Shown piece after piece: positions 6,696 through 8,228 of a stretch of DNA of 8,228 nucleotides. The stretch covers positions 1 through 8,228 of the forward strand of contig JAADHX010000337.1 in the NCBI GenBank assembly GCA_013151655.1. Direction: 5' to 3'. This stretch comes from Actinomycetota bacterium. Lineage in GTDB: Bacteria > Actinomycetota > Acidimicrobiia > Acidimicrobiales > Poriferisodalaceae. Numbering within the stretch: position 1 is the stretch's first letter; each line of letters opens with the position of its first letter. The position numbers were made by a program, and so were the translations under genes. The notes beneath the pieces were generated by a model that saw only the letters and a program-made list of their open reading frames with translations, searched no databases and had not been told where the DNA came from.

Positions 6696-7229
6696 CTAGT
6701 CGCCTGGAAGTTCAAGCCGCACGTCGGGACAGTTGACGTCGAGGTGATACTCGATTGCCGCATCGTCGCCGTCAATCATTGCGCTGATCAGCGGCGCATA
6801 GAACGGGACTAGTCCATCTCGCTGGACGATTGGCCAATCCGACAGACCTTCCAACGATGTCCGTGCCGTCGCCTCGGCCTCCCCATCGCCCAAGACTCGG
6901 GTATCGAGCCAGTATTGGAACCACTGACACGCGACACGGAAGGCGACAATCGACTCGAGGGACTGCTCGGCAATGATGGACGCCTCGATCGTCTCAGGCC
7001 GTACTCGACCGCCCGGCGGCGTGTCGTAGCCTTCCGCAAGGCGAGTAACGGCTTCCGGGAATTCATCGATCTGCACGATCACCGTACCAGATAGGACCTC
7101 TCTGGGTTCCTCTGGGGTCTTGACACTATTCGTCGAGCAACCAGCGCCGACCAGGACTACGACCGAGATAGCAGCTGCCAACAGACGACGTGACGGTGGT
7201 ACCCACACCCGTTTCGGCTGGGGCACCAC
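6696..7229 (-). CDS. Lipoprotein with the same outer domain as the anti-sigma-position protein
   Basis: The 177-residue product starts with basic residues and a hydrophobic stretch ending in the lipobox LVGAGC (C31). It should therefore be lipid-anchored on the outer face of the membrane. Residues about 57-167 match the outer part of the protein at 5948-5073: FPEAVTRLAEG, a PPGG turn, AFRVACQWFQYWLD (C101), a WPI motif at 132, a DGDDAAIEYHLDVNC end (C167). The two cysteines of the shared block are conserved with similar spacing (66 versus 69 residues). It stops soon after the block, without the acidic tail of its relative. The start is uncertain. I prefer the GTG at 7229 (AGGA nine bases upstream); a TTG at 7256 overlaps the preceding stop as TTGA but has no ribosome site. 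It probably shares a transcript with the secreted protein upstream. Function unknown. Confidence 0.78.
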   Translation of the reverse strand: MVPQPKRVWVPPSRRLLAAAISVVVLVGAGCSTNSVKTPEEPREVLSGTVIVQIDEFPEAVTRLAEGYDTPPGGRVRPETIEASIIAEQSLESIVAFRVACQWFQYWLDTRVLGDGEAEATARTSLEGLSDWPIVQRDGLVPFYAPLISAMIDGDDAAIEYHLDVNCPDVRLELPGD

Positions 7230-7252
7230 CGTCAGTGGTCCTGCTCTGTGGG

Positions 7253-7714
7253 TCAACTGGTTTGCCAGATGATCTTGCCGTCGAAGTCCTCGTAGTCAGT
7301 AGCGCTGTTGTTCGGTCTCCACTGGACCTTGAAGCAAGTGCCCGCTTTCACGCTCGTCGCGAGGTACTTGGCGGTCACGGATGTGAACGTGCTTCCTCCG
7401 GATGTCCCTCCCGAACCTGAGCAGAACAGAACCCGCATCGACAGGTTGGCGCTCGCGCCGCCGGGAAGGAAACTGCCAGAACAGCCCGTGGTCGTGAAGA
7501 AGCTCCAAATGATGTTGCTTCTGCTAGTGCCACCTGTCCATCGAGTCGTCGAACCCGTGTGCCATGCCTGGCTACTCGTGTACGCCCCGGTGCAGTTGTA
7601 TGACGTGGCCGCCTGCGCCTCACCCTGACCAATGGCCAGTGTTGAGAAGACCAGCATAATGACCACAAGCAGTCGCACTGTTCGGTCCCGTATCGATCTT
7701 TGTACTCCCTCCAT
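7253..7714 (-). CDS. Small secreted four-cysteine protein (unidentified)
   Basis: The 153-residue product has a clear Sec signal: basic start (SIRDRTVR), hydrophobic core (LLVVIMLVFSTLAI) and a likely cleavage after EAQA at residue 35. The mature part of about 118 residues is rich in Ser, Thr, Gly and Trp and has four cysteines (C41, C78, C98, C127), enough for two disulfides. There is no lipobox, no membrane helix and no recognised catalytic motif. Short repeated hydrophobic/polar strands (SNIIWSFFTTTG, NLSMRVLFCSG, CFKVQWRP) suggest an all-beta fold, which is inference. The ATG at 7714 has AGGAG seven bases upstream and places the signal at the N-terminus; the open frame runs back to 7951 but that extension is not protein-like. 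It lies just before the lipoprotein gene and may be co-transcribed with it. I do not recognise the family. Confidence 0.8.
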   Translation of the reverse strand: MEGVQRSIRDRTVRLLVVIMLVFSTLAIGQGEAQAATSYNCTGAYTSSQAWHTGSTTRWTGGTSRSNIIWSFFTTTGCSGSFLPGGASANLSMRVLFCSGSGGTSGGSTFTSVTAKYLATSVKAGTCFKVQWRPNNSATDYEDFDGKIIWQTS

Positions 7715-7721
7715 GTCCGAA

Positions 7722-7726
7722 CTCCT
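7722..7726 (-). promoter_or_regulatory. Ribosome binding site for the secreted protein
   Basis: AGGAG within an AGAGAGGAG purine run is seven bases before the ATG at 7714. It is the strongest ribosome site in the window and decides the start. Confidence 0.75.
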
Positions 7727-7783
7727 CTCTCTTCTTGACGTCGGACACCTAGTACGAGTCCGGACGAGCACAACAGTCGCGCG

Positions 7784-7812
7784 ATTCCTGCGACCGAGGC
7801 ACAAGCTGTCAA
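7784..7812 (-). promoter_or_regulatory. Probable housekeeping-type promoter
   Basis: A perfect -35 TTGACA (7812-7807) is followed after 17 bases by AGGAAT (7789-7784), a poor -10 matching the consensus only in its last three bases. Transcription would start near 7777, giving a leader of about 60 bases before the secreted-protein ATG. The -35 and the spacing are convincing; the -10 is not. Confidence 0.4.
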
Positions 7813-7927
7813 ATTCAATGGGCACAGGACGGCGCCCCCGCGGATGGGAGCACCGCGACGTGGCAAACCCACACCGGGCCGATGTGACAGAGCCCTGGTC
7901 TGGGAGGTGCCGGGCAGTTCCACACTG

Positions 7928-7959
7928 CCTGAGGGTGGCATCCTGCAGCATCCCTCAGG
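7928..7959. repeat. 8-base inverted repeat enclosing a 6-base direct repeat
   Basis: CCTGAGGG (7928-7935) and CCCTCAGG (7952-7959) are perfect inverted copies 16 bases apart. Within and overlapping them, GCATCC occurs twice (7938-7943 and 7948-7953) separated by TGCA. It lies about 115 bases upstream of the TTGACA element. It could be an operator or an RNA hairpin; no protein can be assigned. Confidence 0.4.
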
Positions 7960-8037
7960 GGCTCTCGTCCCCGGGACAGTCCACCGATTCTCGTTAGAAC
8001 GCACCGGCGGTGACATCCGGCACCATTCGGTAATGGC

Positions 8038-8226
8038 TCACGAACCCTGTTCCCCTGCCGGTGGTTCGGGAACCGGCACCAGCAGGATGACCTTGGCCGC
8101 TACGTCGAGAGAGAAGCTGGCGCACGGCCGCTCCGCGGGGCCAGGCACGACATCACCCAGTGTCCAGTCTCCGAAGTCTTCGCCGGCCAGAAGGTCCTCG
8201 ATTCGGCCTTGTGCATACTCGACGGA
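8038..8226 (-). CDS. C-terminal fragment of an unidentified protein (5' end outside window)
   Basis: Reading from the right edge on the minus strand, one frame is open for 62 residues to a TGA at 8040-8038. It begins SVEYAQGRIEDLLAGEDF and includes a well-formed hydrophobic strand, SLDVAAKVILLVPVPEPP. The two other minus frames are closed by stops or give arginine-rich sequence. No start codon choice can be made, because the gene begins beyond 8228. There is a single cysteine (AERPCASF) and no visible catalytic motif; I cannot name the family. It runs in the same direction as the downstream genes, but the 323-base gap with a promoter suggests a separate unit. Confidence 0.6.
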   Translation of the reverse strand, partial: SVEYAQGRIEDLLAGEDFGDWTLGDVVPGPAERPCASFSLDVAAKVILLVPVPEPPAGEQGS

Positions 8227-8228
8227 CA

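Larger units (their letters stand above)
7715..8037. other. 323-base intergenic region
   Basis: This stretch between the right-edge gene and the secreted-protein gene holds the ribosome site and promoter described separately, an 8-base inverted repeat at 7928-7959, and a small CCATT-CGGT-AATGG hairpin (8023-8036) immediately after the stop of the right-edge gene. That hairpin could help end transcription but has no T-run. Open frames crossing the region on both strands look like arginine- and proline-rich shadows, so I see no further gene. Confidence 0.5.

Noticed and set aside
7715..7951. N-terminal extension of the secreted protein to 7951
   Set aside because: The added residues are not protein-like, would hide the signal peptide, and would ignore the strong AGGAG before 7714.
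7375..8016. Minus-strand open frame of 213 residues crossing the secreted-protein gene
   Set aside because: It overlaps the secreted protein in another frame, is arginine- and proline-rich, and has no signal, domain or ribosome site.
8056..8078. TGCCGGT/ACCGGCA hairpin as a terminator
   Set aside because: It lies inside the coding end of the right-edge gene, over its Pro/Val-rich segment, and has no T-run.

Overview
The window is high-GC DNA with dense, overlapping bacterial genes. Several starts are GTG, Shine-Dalgarno sequences are good, and envelope proteins carry Gram-positive-style lipoprotein and Sec signals. Together with an exporter adaptor that has a peptidoglycan-binding domain, this suggests an actinobacterium, perhaps of the Acidimicrobiia type. 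The taxonomic guess is inference only.

Layout. Positions 3-167 (+) hold the last 54 codons of an unidentified gene. Everything else coding is on the minus strand. The right edge (8226-8038) holds the C-terminal 62 residues of another unidentified gene. After a 323-base gap with a likely promoter comes a small secreted four-cysteine protein (7714-7253), then a small lipoprotein (7229-6696). A 109-base gap follows, then a tightly packed series: an ECF sigma factor (6586-5945), a single-pass membrane protein in the anti-sigma position (5948-5073), a lipoprotein gene broken by a frameshift (5073-4028), and a three-gene MacAB-like exporter. The exporter consists of a membrane-fusion adaptor with a peptidoglycan-binding domain (4011-2284), an ABC ATPase (2294-1611) and a MacB/FtsX-type permease (1581-394). 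The permease converges on the left-edge gene, with two small hairpins between them.

How the genes may work together. The overlaps and short gaps from 6586 to 394 argue for one transcription unit in which an ECF sigma factor and a membrane partner are expressed with an envelope exporter. The most interesting point is that the extracytoplasmic part of the anti-sigma-position protein and the lipoprotein encoded just upstream of the sigma gene are clearly related. They share RLAEG, a CQW-x3-W-x-D motif, a WP motif and a C-terminal NC, so the sigma gene is flanked by two copies of one uncharacterised extracellular domain. The four-cysteine secreted protein upstream could be part of the same system, but this is not shown by the sequence.

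The second notable point is a probable one-base deletion near 4417-4425 that splits the lipoprotein. Restoring one base gives a 348-residue protein with two CM-containing repeats. It may be a real pseudogene or a sequencing error.
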